Position numbers and translations under genes: made by a program. A stretch of 64,000 nucleotides of DNA from Halobacillus sp. Marseille-Q1614. GTDB taxonomy: Bacteria > Bacillota > Bacilli > Bacillales > Halobacillaceae. Below, one piece after another: positions 18,203-26,089 of this stretch (positions are counted from its first letter, which is position 1; the number at the start of each line of letters is the position of its first letter). The notes below the pieces were generated by a model. The model had not been told where the DNA came from, made no database searches, and saw only the letters and a list, made by a program, of their open reading frames with translations. The stretch covers positions 1,612,001 to 1,676,000 of the forward strand of contig NZ_CADDWH010000001.1 in NCBI RefSeq assembly GCF_902809865.1. Reading direction: 5' to 3'.

Positions 18203-19339
18203 TTACTCGACTTCGATCTCTTGGCCTTCCCCTGAAATGATCGTCAACGCATCATTTTCATAAGCCAATTGGTATTCCAGCTTGTATTTTTTTATTTCAA
18301 CTTCTCCTTCGACCGTTTCTTCGGTCATTATAACCGTGGTCACTTTAACCCCTTCACCTTGGGGATCGGCTACAAGATTATCGATAGAGACGGATAATGT
18401 GTTGGAGTAGCCGGCACGGAATTCTTCGTAGCTCGTACCGCTCTGCCAGTTGTTCCCAAGCAGCGCGTACGCCGTTACAAAATCCCCCTGATTGATACTA
18501 TCGTAAAAATACTGAATTAAATATGTGGCCTGATCAGCATCTGATTTCGATTCGATCGTTTCTCCGGAATCGGTTATTTCAGGAAAATCAGGAAGCTCAT
18601 TCATCGGTGACTTGGACCACTCCTTCACCATCGGAAGAACATCCTGAATAGGAATACTAAAACCGATCGATTCTTCACCGAGTTTTGCCGAATTAATTCC
18701 CAGCACTTCTCCTGTCTTTGCATTAATCAGCGGACCCCCGCTATTCCCTGGAGAAATCGGGGCTGAGATCTGATAGACCCCCTCATATGAAAAAGGATCG
18801 AGTTCAAAATTACGGTTAAGTCCGCTGATTTCTCCCCTAGTTACCGTATTCTGCAATCCAAGCGGGCTTCCTAAGGCAAGCACTTCTGTTAATAAAGGCA
18901 CATCCTCTTTTTCATGAATCGGGAGCGGTTCTCGTTCTTTTAAATCCGGCACTCTTACAACCGCGATGTCTGTGGTTCGGCTGACACCGATCACTTTACC
19001 TTCCATTTCTTTTGAATCAGTAGTTACAATTTTTACATCTTCCGCATTCGCCACTACATGGGCGTTGGTTATAACGTCGCCCTTTTCATTGTACAAAAAT
19101 CCTGAACCAATCGTACCATTATCCAATTCGATTTGAACGACAAGTTTTTGGGATTCATAAATGATATCCTGCGTACTCTTTGTAATCAGCTCTCCCTCTT
19201 CTTTTGGAAGAGACTGTTGCAGCACCGCACTTGCTTCCAGTTGGCCGGGGATACTCTGATTGACATAAACGATTACGCCTAAGCCTGCTAATATGATACA
19301 AACTGTTAAAATCAGGCTTGTCTTCCACTCTCGGCTCAT
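18203..19339 (-). CDS. membrane-anchored trypsin-like (HtrA-type) serine protease
   Basis: The protein begins with one membrane anchor (about residues 8-27). The catalytic triad is visible as H94 (TNAHVV), D124 (TTDIAVVRV) and S200 (SPGNSGGPL). Unlike typical HtrA proteins there is no PDZ domain; instead the last 110 residues form a separate domain that looks NTF2/SnoaL-like. It is probably an extracytoplasmic quality-control or signalling protease. Two consecutive ATGs occur; the second (19339) has the better spacing from AGGAGG. It follows the zinc-ribbon gene with a gap of about ten bases, implying an operon. Confidence 0.82.
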   Translation of the reverse strand: MSREWKTSLILTVCIILAGLGVIVYVNQSIPGQLEASAVLQQSLPKEEGELITKSTQDIIYESQKLVVQIELDNGTIGSGFLYNEKGDVITNAHVVANAEDVKIVTTDSKEMEGKVIGVSRTTDIAVVRVPDLKEREPLPIHEKEDVPLLTEVLALGSPLGLQNTVTRGEISGLNRNFELDPFSYEGVYQISAPISPGNSGGPLINAKTGEVLGINSAKLGEESIGFSIPIQDVLPMVKEWSKSPMNELPDFPEITDSGETIESKSDADQATYLIQYFYDSINQGDFVTAYALLGNNWQSGTSYEEFRAGYSNTLSVSIDNLVADPQGEGVKVTTVIMTEETVEGEVEIKKYKLEYQLAYENDALTIISGEGQEIEVE

Positions 19340-19349
19340 CATGCCCCTC

Positions 19350-20525
19350 CTACTCTACATACCATTGCACATTTGTTACTTTCACAGATACACTTTCTTC
19401 TTCAATTTCATAATGCATCTTTTCAAACTTTCCGGTATCTCCCGGGTTTAAGTACATCGGATAGACTTGCGCTGTTTCCGTAGCCAGCACTTTATCGTCT
19501 TTACCAATTAAATCATAGGTTATTTCGATTGAACTTACGATCTTCGTCGCTTCACTTTTCACTTCGCCGAAAACTTTTAAATCGCCGAATTCATCTTTTT
19601 TGGCTTCAACTTTATCAACTTTAACAGCTTCTTCCTGGTTTTTCAGCGCTTCTTCTGCTGCCTGTTCCATCGCACGTTCAATTCTGTCCCGTTTTTCCTG
19701 CTCAAATGCCTGTTTTTCCTGACGTATTCTTTCTTTGAGCTGGGCCAGTTTGTCATGGTTAACTGCATACTGCAGCCCTTGGTCGACTGTCGCAATCGCT
19801 TCATTAAACTGCTTTTCTTTCATGGCTTCTTCTGCTTTTTTCGTGCAGATGGAAACAATTTTGTCCATAATCTTCTCTCTCGCCCGCGTGGCTTCTTCAA
19901 GGTCTAAGCCGGACAGTGTATTCAGCTTCTCCGCCAGGTCCTCAACACTGGTCATTTCTTTTACTTCATTATTAATCTTGCTGACGGTAATTCGAGAGTC
20001 CATCGTATTGAACTTCGGTGTTAAGGTGACCATTAAACGGTTTTCGTCTTTGCGCATTTGGCTGCTGACTGAAGTAAGTTCCTTTTGCGCTTTTTCCAGC
20101 TCATTATTCTCAACCGCATCGCTGACTCCGTCTAATCTCTTATCTAAATTCATAACCTTATGTAAGCTATCTAAATTTTGCTGAATGGCATTATAATTCG
20201 GCCGCTTTTTCTTAGCCTCTTCCAGTTGCTCTTCGGCCTGCTTATACTTCCCTTCGAGTGCTAATTCTTCTGCTCTCTCTTTTTGGTCATCTACATGCTC
20301 ATTGACCGCTTTTGTATGGTTGTAATTATATAAGACGATTCCAATCATTATTGCTAATACGGCAATAGGCAGAACCATCGGCCAGTAATTTTTTTCAGGC
20401 TTATTTTCATGGTTTAAGGTTTCTTCTTGAACCTGTATGGATTCAGTCTCCAGCGGTTCACCACAGTTGGAGCAGTAGCGGGAATCCGGCTGGTTTTCAC
20501 GGCCACATTCCGTACAAATAACCAT
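19350..20525 (-). CDS. zinc-ribbon membrane protein with coiled-coil and FxLYD-like domain
   Basis: The 391-residue protein starts with a zinc ribbon (C4, C7, C18, C21), has one membrane segment at about residues 47-65, then a long glutamate/lysine-rich helical region with TPR-like character (80-300), and ends with a beta domain containing KVTNVQWYVE reminiscent of FxLYD domains. The ribbon is probably cytoplasmic and the rest outside. Its function is unknown; cotranscription with the membrane protease suggests a partner, sensor or substrate-presenting role. AAAGGAGGAGG precedes the ATG. Confidence 0.75.
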   Translation of the reverse strand: MVICTECGRENQPDSRYCSNCGEPLETESIQVQEETLNHENKPEKNYWPMVLPIAVLAIMIGIVLYNYNHTKAVNEHVDDQKERAEELALEGKYKQAEEQLEEAKKKRPNYNAIQQNLDSLHKVMNLDKRLDGVSDAVENNELEKAQKELTSVSSQMRKDENRLMVTLTPKFNTMDSRITVSKINNEVKEMTSVEDLAEKLNTLSGLDLEEATRAREKIMDKIVSICTKKAEEAMKEKQFNEAIATVDQGLQYAVNHDKLAQLKERIRQEKQAFEQEKRDRIERAMEQAAEEALKNQEEAVKVDKVEAKKDEFGDLKVFGEVKSEATKIVSSIEITYDLIGKDDKVLATETAQVYPMYLNPGDTGKFEKMHYEIEEESVSVKVTNVQWYVE

Positions 20526-20700
20526 GCGCCCCTCCTCCTTTGTAACAAATCATAAAAACTTCGATTCATACATTATATCACGATTATAATGCGAGCTGAG
20601 ACTCAAATTTATCTTTTTATGTCTCTCTATAATAAACGCACGGCCAGAGAGGAAATGGACAGCATACAATAAATCATATCTTTGAAAGGAGACAATAATT

Positions 20701-20787
20701 ATGAAAGGAAGAGAAAGAAAACCGAGGCAGGCACCCACCCAGAAGAGAAAGGGCTGCGGATGCGGGAAGAGAAGAAAAGAAAAATAA
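20701..20787 (+). CDS. tiny basic protein of 28 residues with CGCGK motif
   Basis: An ATG with a strong AAAGGAGA ribosome binding site opens a 28-codon frame rich in Lys and Arg, with KGCGCGKRRK near the end, followed at once by a terminator hairpin. A TATAAT lies at 20628-20633, but its -35 is weak. The RBS, short frame and terminator together suggest a real gene; the two cysteines in a basic context might bind metal or nucleic acid. I do not recognise it. Confidence 0.55.
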   Translation: MKGRERKPRQAPTQKRKGCGCGKRRKEK

Positions 20788-20791
20788 ACAT

Positions 20792-20834
20792 AAAAAAAGA
20801 GCAGGCTCAGTATTAACCGAGCTGCTCTTTTTTT
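20792..20834. terminator. bidirectional terminator between the 28-aa ORF and the symporter gene
   Basis: AAAAAAAGAGCAG (20792-20804) pairs with CTGCTCTTTTTTT (20822-20834) around an inner CTC/GAG pair. It serves the small plus-strand gene and overlaps the last codons of the minus-strand symporter gene. Confidence 0.85.
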
Positions 20835-22009
20835 ATGTCGTAAGCACCCTTTTCTTTGTCTTTTGAAAAGTGATCTACTATAGATGTAATGGCACCGTCA
20901 CCTGTAACGTTAGTAGCTGTACCAAAACTGTCCTGGGCAAGATAAAGGGCGATCATAAGCGATACCATCACTGAACTGAAACCAAGCATAGATTCCAGAA
21001 GCCCAACGGCTGCCATAACCGCTCCACCGGGCACTCCAGGGGCTGACACCATGGTGATACCCAGCATAAGAATAAACGGAAGCAGTTCCATAAAGCCTAA
21101 GGACTGTCCCTGCATGAACATAACTGCCATAGCACAGGCCGTAATTGTAATTGTACTACCTGCCAGGTGAACATTTGCAAGCAATGGCACGGAGAAATCA
21201 GCGACACGTTCTTTAACGCCAATCTGCTTCGTGTGTTTCAACGTTACAGGAATCGTTGCTGCTGAAGACTGCGTACCTAAAGCCGTAAAGTAAGCAGGCA
21301 TTAGATTTTTCAATAATCGTAATGGGTTTGCGCGATGAAGACCGCCGGCAATTCCATAAACACTGATCAGGTAAACCCAGTGAAGAATAAGAATCATTAC
21401 AAACACTTTCGAGAAAACGCTCAAAATGGTACCAACCTGTCCTCCATGCGCCATATTCGCAAACACACCAAAAATATGGAAAGGAAGTAAAGGAATAATG
21501 ATTTTCTCAATTACCTTATGAATAATTGCACGAAATTCATTCATCGCGTTATAGAGTGTATCACCTTTTATCGCACTCATTCCTACACCTAATATGAAGG
21601 AAAGGATAAGTGCAGCCATAACTCCCATTACCGGCTCCATTTCAATGGTAAAAGAGGCTTCTACTAAAGACTCTTCGGGATTCGCCATTTCATCAGCCGT
21701 CTGGCTGCCGAGCATTACAGGAAATAAATTTTTTGAAACAAAAAATGCGGCGATTCCTGCTAAAATGGTAGAAACATAAGCAAGACCGGCTGTAACACCT
21801 AACATCTTTCCTGCTCCGCGCCCCATGGAAGCAATTCCAGGAGCAATAAAACCTAAAATAATAAATGGAATGACGAAGATTAAGAAGTTATTAAATATTC
21901 CTGTGAAAGTAGCAAACACTTCTATTGCTCCCTCAGGAACAATTAACCCAATAAGTATACCAAGAGTAATTGCGAGGATAATTCTTACTAATAACGGTAT
22001 TTTTCTCAC
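20813..22009 (-). CDS. dicarboxylate/amino acid:cation symporter (DAACS family)
   Basis: The 398-residue protein shows about eight membrane helices and the re-entrant loop signatures of the glutamate transporter fold, for example the serine-rich ALGTQSSAATIPVTL (about residues 255-269) and the MVSAPGVPGGAV block. It probably imports a dicarboxylate or amino acid with sodium or protons. The frame is open to an ATG at 22066, but GTG 22009 is preceded by AAGGAGAG with seven bases spacing and yields the usual MRKIPLLVRI start, so it is chosen. Single-gene unit divergent from the 3D-domain gene. Confidence 0.87.
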   Translation of the reverse strand: MRKIPLLVRIILAITLGILIGLIVPEGAIEVFATFTGIFNNFLIFVIPFIILGFIAPGIASMGRGAGKMLGVTAGLAYVSTILAGIAAFFVSKNLFPVMLGSQTADEMANPEESLVEASFTIEMEPVMGVMAALILSFILGVGMSAIKGDTLYNAMNEFRAIIHKVIEKIIIPLLPFHIFGVFANMAHGGQVGTILSVFSKVFVMILILHWVYLISVYGIAGGLHRANPLRLLKNLMPAYFTALGTQSSAATIPVTLKHTKQIGVKERVADFSVPLLANVHLAGSTITITACAMAVMFMQGQSLGFMELLPFILMLGITMVSAPGVPGGAVMAAVGLLESMLGFSSVMVSLMIALYLAQDSFGTATNVTGDGAITSIVDHFSKDKEKGAYDIKKEQLG

Positions 22010-22219
22010 GGCTGTTCTCTCCTTCATGAAGTTTAACAAGGTAAAGCAAAAAAACTCTTTTTCCACTTTAACGCAACAATTGTCCTTTGTGAAGAGATTT
22101 ACTTCATGTAATCCCTTTAATATTAAATCTTTTTAGAACAGCTGGATGGGATGGAAATAATCACTAAAAACACATTCTATTTGTTACATAACCGTAACAC
22201 TAATGTAGTTCTTTTGTAT

Positions 22220-22248
22220 TTGTTTATCATTGAATTTGTTGTTATACT
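22220..22248 (+). promoter_or_regulatory. sigma-A-like promoter for the 3D-domain gene
   Basis: TTGTTT and TATACT are spaced by 17 bases, about 35 bases upstream of the ATG. Confidence 0.55.
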
Positions 22249-22282
22249 CCTGAAAGTGTATAAGAAAGGGGTATAAAGACAT

Positions 22283-22768
22283 ATGAGAAAAGCGATGTTT
22301 TTACCGGTCCTATTATCCATCTATGCCTTTGGAATTATATATTTTGATTATAATCCTTATTCAGCTGATGCTGATGAAATAGAAAATAACAGTGAGAAAA
22401 GCGTAAAAGTTGTGGCTCTTTCTGAAAAGTCTGCGAACCTCGAAATATTCGATAATCCCGAGGAAGAGCAGGTAAAAAAAACAGTCACAGTAGAAGCGAC
22501 GGCCTATACGGCTTACTGTGAGGGATGCAGCGGTACGACGTATACAGGAATAGACTTACGATCCAACCCGGACCAGAAAGTCATTGCGGTTGATCCCGAT
22601 GTAATTCCTCTAGGATCTAAAGTCAGGGTTCCCGGCTATGGAGAGGCGATTGCCGGAGATATCGGAGGAGCTATCCAGGGAAATAGAATCGACGTATATA
22701 TGGAAGAAAATAAAGATGCCCTCGAATTTGGACGCAAGCAAATGGTAGTCGAAATTCTTGAATCATAA
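22283..22768 (+). CDS. 3D-domain cell wall protein, YuiC/YocH-like
   Basis: The 161-residue protein has an N-terminal signal or anchor sequence (about residues 3-18), a charged linker and a C-terminal 3D domain from about residue 70. The three conserved aspartates are visible in VDPDVIPLGS, AGDIGGAIQG and NRIDVYM. 3D domains are the catalytic domains of Gram-positive resuscitation-promoting and MltA-like wall lytic enzymes, so a peptidoglycan-remodelling role outside the membrane is likely. AAAGGGG lies before the ATG and a terminator follows. Confidence 0.85.
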   Translation: MRKAMFLPVLLSIYAFGIIYFDYNPYSADADEIENNSEKSVKVVALSEKSANLEIFDNPEEEQVKKTVTVEATAYTAYCEGCSGTTYTGIDLRSNPDQKVIAVDPDVIPLGSKVRVPGYGEAIAGDIGGAIQGNRIDVYMEENKDALEFGRKQMVVEILES

Positions 22769-22769
22769 G

Positions 22770-22801
22770 AAAAAGCCTTCTTATATATAGAAGGCTTTTT
22801 C
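22770..22801 (+). terminator. rho-independent terminator after the 3D-domain gene
   Basis: AAAAAGCCTTCT pairs with AGAAGGCTTTTT around a short AT loop. Confidence 0.9.
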
Positions 22802-22832
22802 TAAAATATTTCGTTGGATTTGTTACAACACT

Positions 22833-23069
22833 TTATTTTGAGAATTGAGTAAACTGTACCCGGTTTTCTAAATAGTAGCTTTCCACGCTTGATGTGTGAA
22901 GTGCTACTGAATCTTCCAGGAACCACCAGTCCCCACGCTCTAATTGTTTTTCAATGAATTCCAGTGTTTCTCTTTCATTAAGTTCCTCACTCAGTTCAAG
23001 CTGGTGGGATACTTCCCTTTTACTGTCCAGTAAAAATACGACATTCCATTCTTTTTTCGATTCTGCCAA
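22833..23069 (-). CDS. small hypothetical protein, 78 residues
   Basis: An acidic, soluble protein without recognised domain. It contains a NVVFLLDSKREV strand region, a glutamate-rich helix (ELSEELNERETLEFIEKQLE, about 25-44) and a WWFLEDSVALHTSSVESYYL segment. Two starts are possible: GTG 23078, which abuts AAGGAAGG, or TTG 23069, better spaced from the same ribosome binding site and giving an MAESKKEW start; the latter is listed. I do not recognise the family. Confidence 0.65.
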   Translation of the reverse strand: MAESKKEWNVVFLLDSKREVSHQLELSEELNERETLEFIEKQLERGDWWFLEDSVALHTSSVESYYLENRVQFTQFSK

Positions 23070-23234
23070 CTTTCTCACCTTCCTTTTATGTATTCTATTT
23101 TGATCATACCCTGTTTTTTAATTCATTAACCTTAGACTTTATAAAAGTTCTCAAGTTCAATGAGTTTACAAAGATAAGCGAATGTTTTACTATTGTTAAA
23201 GCAAAGTAAGCATATCGGAATTAGGAGGGTAAGA

Positions 23235-24479
23235 ATGGAACAAACTTCTAAGGTCAACAACTGGGATCAACGTTCAACTACGGTTGTCGACACGTTGGAA
23301 CCTGTCCAAAAACCGTTCGTTTGGTTAGGAATATTAGTATCAATTGTTCTTTTTTTTGCAATAGTTATTACAACTACATGGACACAAGGAATTTTATTTA
23401 TAATAGGCATTGCGCTTGGGGTTACCCTGCTGCACGCTAAATTCGGATTCACTTCCGCTTTCCGCCGCTTAGCTTCGGTTGGAAACGTGCAGGGACTGCA
23501 GGCCCATATGGTCATGCTGGCAGCTGCTTCTGTTCTTTTTGCGATTATTTTATCAACTGGTTTCAGCTTTACGGGAACTGCCCCGCAGGGTTATGTTTCC
23601 CCAGTAGGAGTCAGTGTTTTAGTCGGCGCCTTCTTATTTGGTATCGGAATGCAGCTCGGTGCCGGATGTGCATCAGGGACCCTTTACGCTGTAGGGGGCG
23701 GTAAGTCTTCCATGGTGATTACGCTGCTTGCGTTTATCGTCGGATCAGTACTTGGGGCTTACCATATTGGATTCTGGCAGAAAACGCCGGCTCTTCCGCC
23801 GATTTCATTAGCTGAATCCACCGGCCTTGGTTACTTTGGAGGATTAATTCTGCAGTTGTTCTTATTTGCAGGGATTTATGCGATTACTGTTAAAATCGCC
23901 CGTAAGAAAAATCCTCCCCGCATGAAGCCATTAAAAACAACAACAGGTGTAAAAAGAATCTGGCGCGGGGCATGGCCGCTGCTAGCAGCTGCTGTAATTC
24001 TTGCCGTTCTTAACGCGATTACTCTGTCCGTACGCGGCAATCCGTGGGGCATCACTTCAGCATTCGCCCTATGGGGTTCACAAATCCTGCAGATGTTCGG
24101 CGTAGACGTTGCAAGCTGGCAGTTCTGGCAGGATAATCCTGCCCCGTTAAACCAATCGGTTCTTGCCGATTCTACCAGCGTAATGAACTTCGGAATTATT
24201 CTAGGGGCCTTCATCGCAGCAGCATTCCAGGGAAATTTCAAACCTGGCAAAATTAAACCGGGTGTTGCCGCGGCTTCCGTAATCGGCGGACTAATGATGG
24301 GGTATGGGGCGCGACTTGCTTTTGGATGTAATATCGGTGCTTATTTTGGAGGCATTGCTTCCTTCAGTCTTCATGGATGGGTCTGGGGAATTATGGCTCT
24401 GGCCGGCACATTCCTGGCCTTGTTCATCCGCCCAATGTTTGGTTTATCCAATCCCAATCCAAAAGACTCCGTTTGTTAA
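23235..24479 (+). CDS. YeeE/YedE (TsuA-like) sulfur transporter
   Basis: The 414-residue protein has about ten membrane segments and the two cysteine-bearing repeats of the YeeE/YedE family: GAGCASGTLYAVGGG near residue 145 and LAFGCNIGAYFGGIAS near 360. The family is known from TsuA, which moves thiosulfate through conserved cysteines, so thiosulfate or another sulfur species is the likely substrate. The ATG at 23235 has TAGGAGGG before it; the upstream ATG at 23193 has no ribosome binding site. No TusA-like partner gene is adjacent, which is common in other genomes. A strong terminator follows. Confidence 0.87.
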   Translation: MEQTSKVNNWDQRSTTVVDTLEPVQKPFVWLGILVSIVLFFAIVITTTWTQGILFIIGIALGVTLLHAKFGFTSAFRRLASVGNVQGLQAHMVMLAAASVLFAIILSTGFSFTGTAPQGYVSPVGVSVLVGAFLFGIGMQLGAGCASGTLYAVGGGKSSMVITLLAFIVGSVLGAYHIGFWQKTPALPPISLAESTGLGYFGGLILQLFLFAGIYAITVKIARKKNPPRMKPLKTTTGVKRIWRGAWPLLAAAVILAVLNAITLSVRGNPWGITSAFALWGSQILQMFGVDVASWQFWQDNPAPLNQSVLADSTSVMNFGIILGAFIAAAFQGNFKPGKIKPGVAAASVIGGLMMGYGARLAFGCNIGAYFGGIASFSLHGWVWGIMALAGTFLALFIRPMFGLSNPNPKDSVC

Positions 24480-24562
24480 ATCAAGACTATGTTAGTTTTT
24501 GAAAAGTAGCTCACTTTCTTTTCTGTACAATATAAACAATATCGTTTAACAGAGTCAAAATT

Positions 24563-24598
24563 AAAAGCATCAGGTGTTTTTCACCTGATGCTTTTCTT
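24563..24598 (+). terminator. rho-independent terminator after the YeeE gene
   Basis: A 14-bp stem, AAAAGCATCAGGTG with its complement, around five T residues, followed by a T-rich run. Confidence 0.9.
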
Positions 24599-24642
24599 TT
24601 CTCTCGCTGCCCGATATTCATTTCCCCTGCCTCTATCCAACG

Positions 24643-24670
24643 AAAAAAGCAGCCATAAGGGCTGCTTTTT
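24643..24670 (-). terminator. rho-independent terminator at the end of yjbQ
   Basis: GGCTGCTTTTT and AAAAAGCAGCC form an 11-bp stem with a five-base loop; the A run becomes the T-tract on the minus strand and the stem overlaps the yjbQ stop codon. Confidence 0.85.
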
Positions 24671-25067
24671 AAGTCAATAGTTTAGCGGTTACTTTTCTTG
24701 ATCTCGGCCCATCAAATTCACAGAAATAGATACCCTGCCACGTTCCTAAGACGAGGCTTCCATCAGAGATAATGATCGTCTGGGCATGGCCGACAGTGCT
24801 CGTTTTCATATGGGCGGCTGTATTTCCTTCCATATGGCGGTCTTTCGGATCTTCCCATGGATATACCTCGCGGAAACGGCGCAGCATATCCGTTTTTACA
24901 TCAGGGTCAGCATTTTCATTAATCGTAATGCCGGCGGTCGTATGAGCGGATGACACGATAACGGCACCATCCGTGATCCCTTCATCGTGTACCCATCCGG
25001 CAATTTGATCGGTAATATCAATCATCTGATCATGATGGTCGGTTCGAATCGAGAATGTTTTGATCAT
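24669..25067 (-). CDS. yjbQ: YjbQ family protein (UPF0047)
   Basis: The 132-residue protein matches UPF0047/YjbQ over its full length, with [18 protein letters not shown] (about residues 40-57), [17 protein letters not shown] and [16 protein letters not shown]. Members are reported to have weak thiamine phosphate synthase activity, but the physiological role is not settled. The fold is a small beta-rich trimer with a metal site near the conserved histidines. The downstream terminator and 17-base gap from dapF suggest it ends the dapF transcript. Confidence 0.9.
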   Translation of the reverse strand: MIKTFSIRTDHHDQMIDITDQIAGWVHDEGITDGAVIVSSAHTTAGITINENADPDVKTDMLRRFREVYPWEDPKDRHMEGNTAAHMKTSTVGHAQTIIISDGSLVLGTWQGIYFCEFDGPRSRKVTAKLLT

Positions 25068-25084
25068 ACAGTCACCCCTTTAGA

Positions 25085-26047
25085 TTAAATTTGAGTGGAT
25101 GCATACTTTTTCAGTTCTTCATAAGTATCAATTTCATCCTGATGGGTTACAGAGTCTATCCATTTCCACTGCTTCTCAGCAAGGTCTACTTCAATAGAAG
25201 CAGTATAGACATTTGTTGCATTCCCTCTTAGCTGGATGGAATAACGTCTTTCTTCTTTATTCACCACGCAGTTTACGAGACCGCCTTTATTGATGACTAC
25301 GATTGGCTTTCCAATATCATTGCTTCCAAGTATAGTGGAAACGAGTGTGGAAGCGGACATCGCCGTGCCGCATGCATTGGTTAAGCCAACCCCGCGCTCA
25401 TACGTCTGAACAAAAATCTTATTATGCTCAAGAATTTTTACAAAGCTGACGTTAACCCCTCTAGGAAATACAGAAGGCAGGTCGTTTGCCTTTCCACCGG
25501 TCTCTTTAAGCTTTTGTTCACTGATCTCGTCAACAAGGCTGACGATGTGAGGATTCGGTACGCTTAACGCTGTAAAAGTAAGATCGTCTGCCAGATCAGG
25601 GAAAACCTCATCAAGTGCTTCTGTTTTCTCAAAATTCATAGGCAGAGACTGAGCTTCGAAGCTGACCGGCTCAATGGCTACTGCAAAAGTATCGATTCCT
25701 CCATAAATCTGTTCCACTTGTTCAACAGCAAGGACCGCTTTCTGTGTTTCAATCTGCACATGCTTGCGGCCTTCTTTTTCAATGATATGACGCGCGACAC
25801 AGCGCAGGCCATTTCCGCACATTTCAGCTTCGGTTCCATCTGAGTTAAACATGCGCATTTGAGCTTCAGCGACATCGCTCTTTAAAACAAATAGAATTCC
25901 GTCTGAACCGACGCCTGTTTCCCTGTCGCACAGAAGCATGGACAGGTCACGCCGTTCATCTTCGGAAAAAGTAAAGTTATGAGCGATTTCGTCAATTAAT
26001 ATAAAATCATTTCCTGAACCATGACACTTTATAAACTCTATCATCAT
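25085..26047 (-). CDS. dapF: diaminopimelate epimerase
   Basis: DapF interconverts LL- and meso-diaminopimelate for lysine and peptidoglycan synthesis without a cofactor. The start GSGNDFILID and both active-site cysteines are visible: C77 in MCGNGLRC and C226 in TNACGTAMS. At 320 residues it is longer than the usual 275-285, with the extra length in the middle and a C-terminal extension. GGGAG precedes the ATG pair. It lies only 42 bases after the siderophore permease gene on the same strand, so iron-regulated readthrough into it is possible. Confidence 0.94.
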   Translation of the reverse strand: MMIEFIKCHGSGNDFILIDEIAHNFTFSEDERRDLSMLLCDRETGVGSDGILFVLKSDVAEAQMRMFNSDGTEAEMCGNGLRCVARHIIEKEGRKHVQIETQKAVLAVEQVEQIYGGIDTFAVAIEPVSFEAQSLPMNFEKTEALDEVFPDLADDLTFTALSVPNPHIVSLVDEISEQKLKETGGKANDLPSVFPRGVNVSFVKILEHNKIFVQTYERGVGLTNACGTAMSASTLVSTILGSNDIGKPIVVINKGGLVNCVVNKEERRYSIQLRGNATNVYTASIEVDLAEKQWKWIDSVTHQDEIDTYEELKKYASTQI

Positions 26048-26089
26048 ACATACTCCCTCTACCTCTTTACTTTTGACTCTTATATTCTA

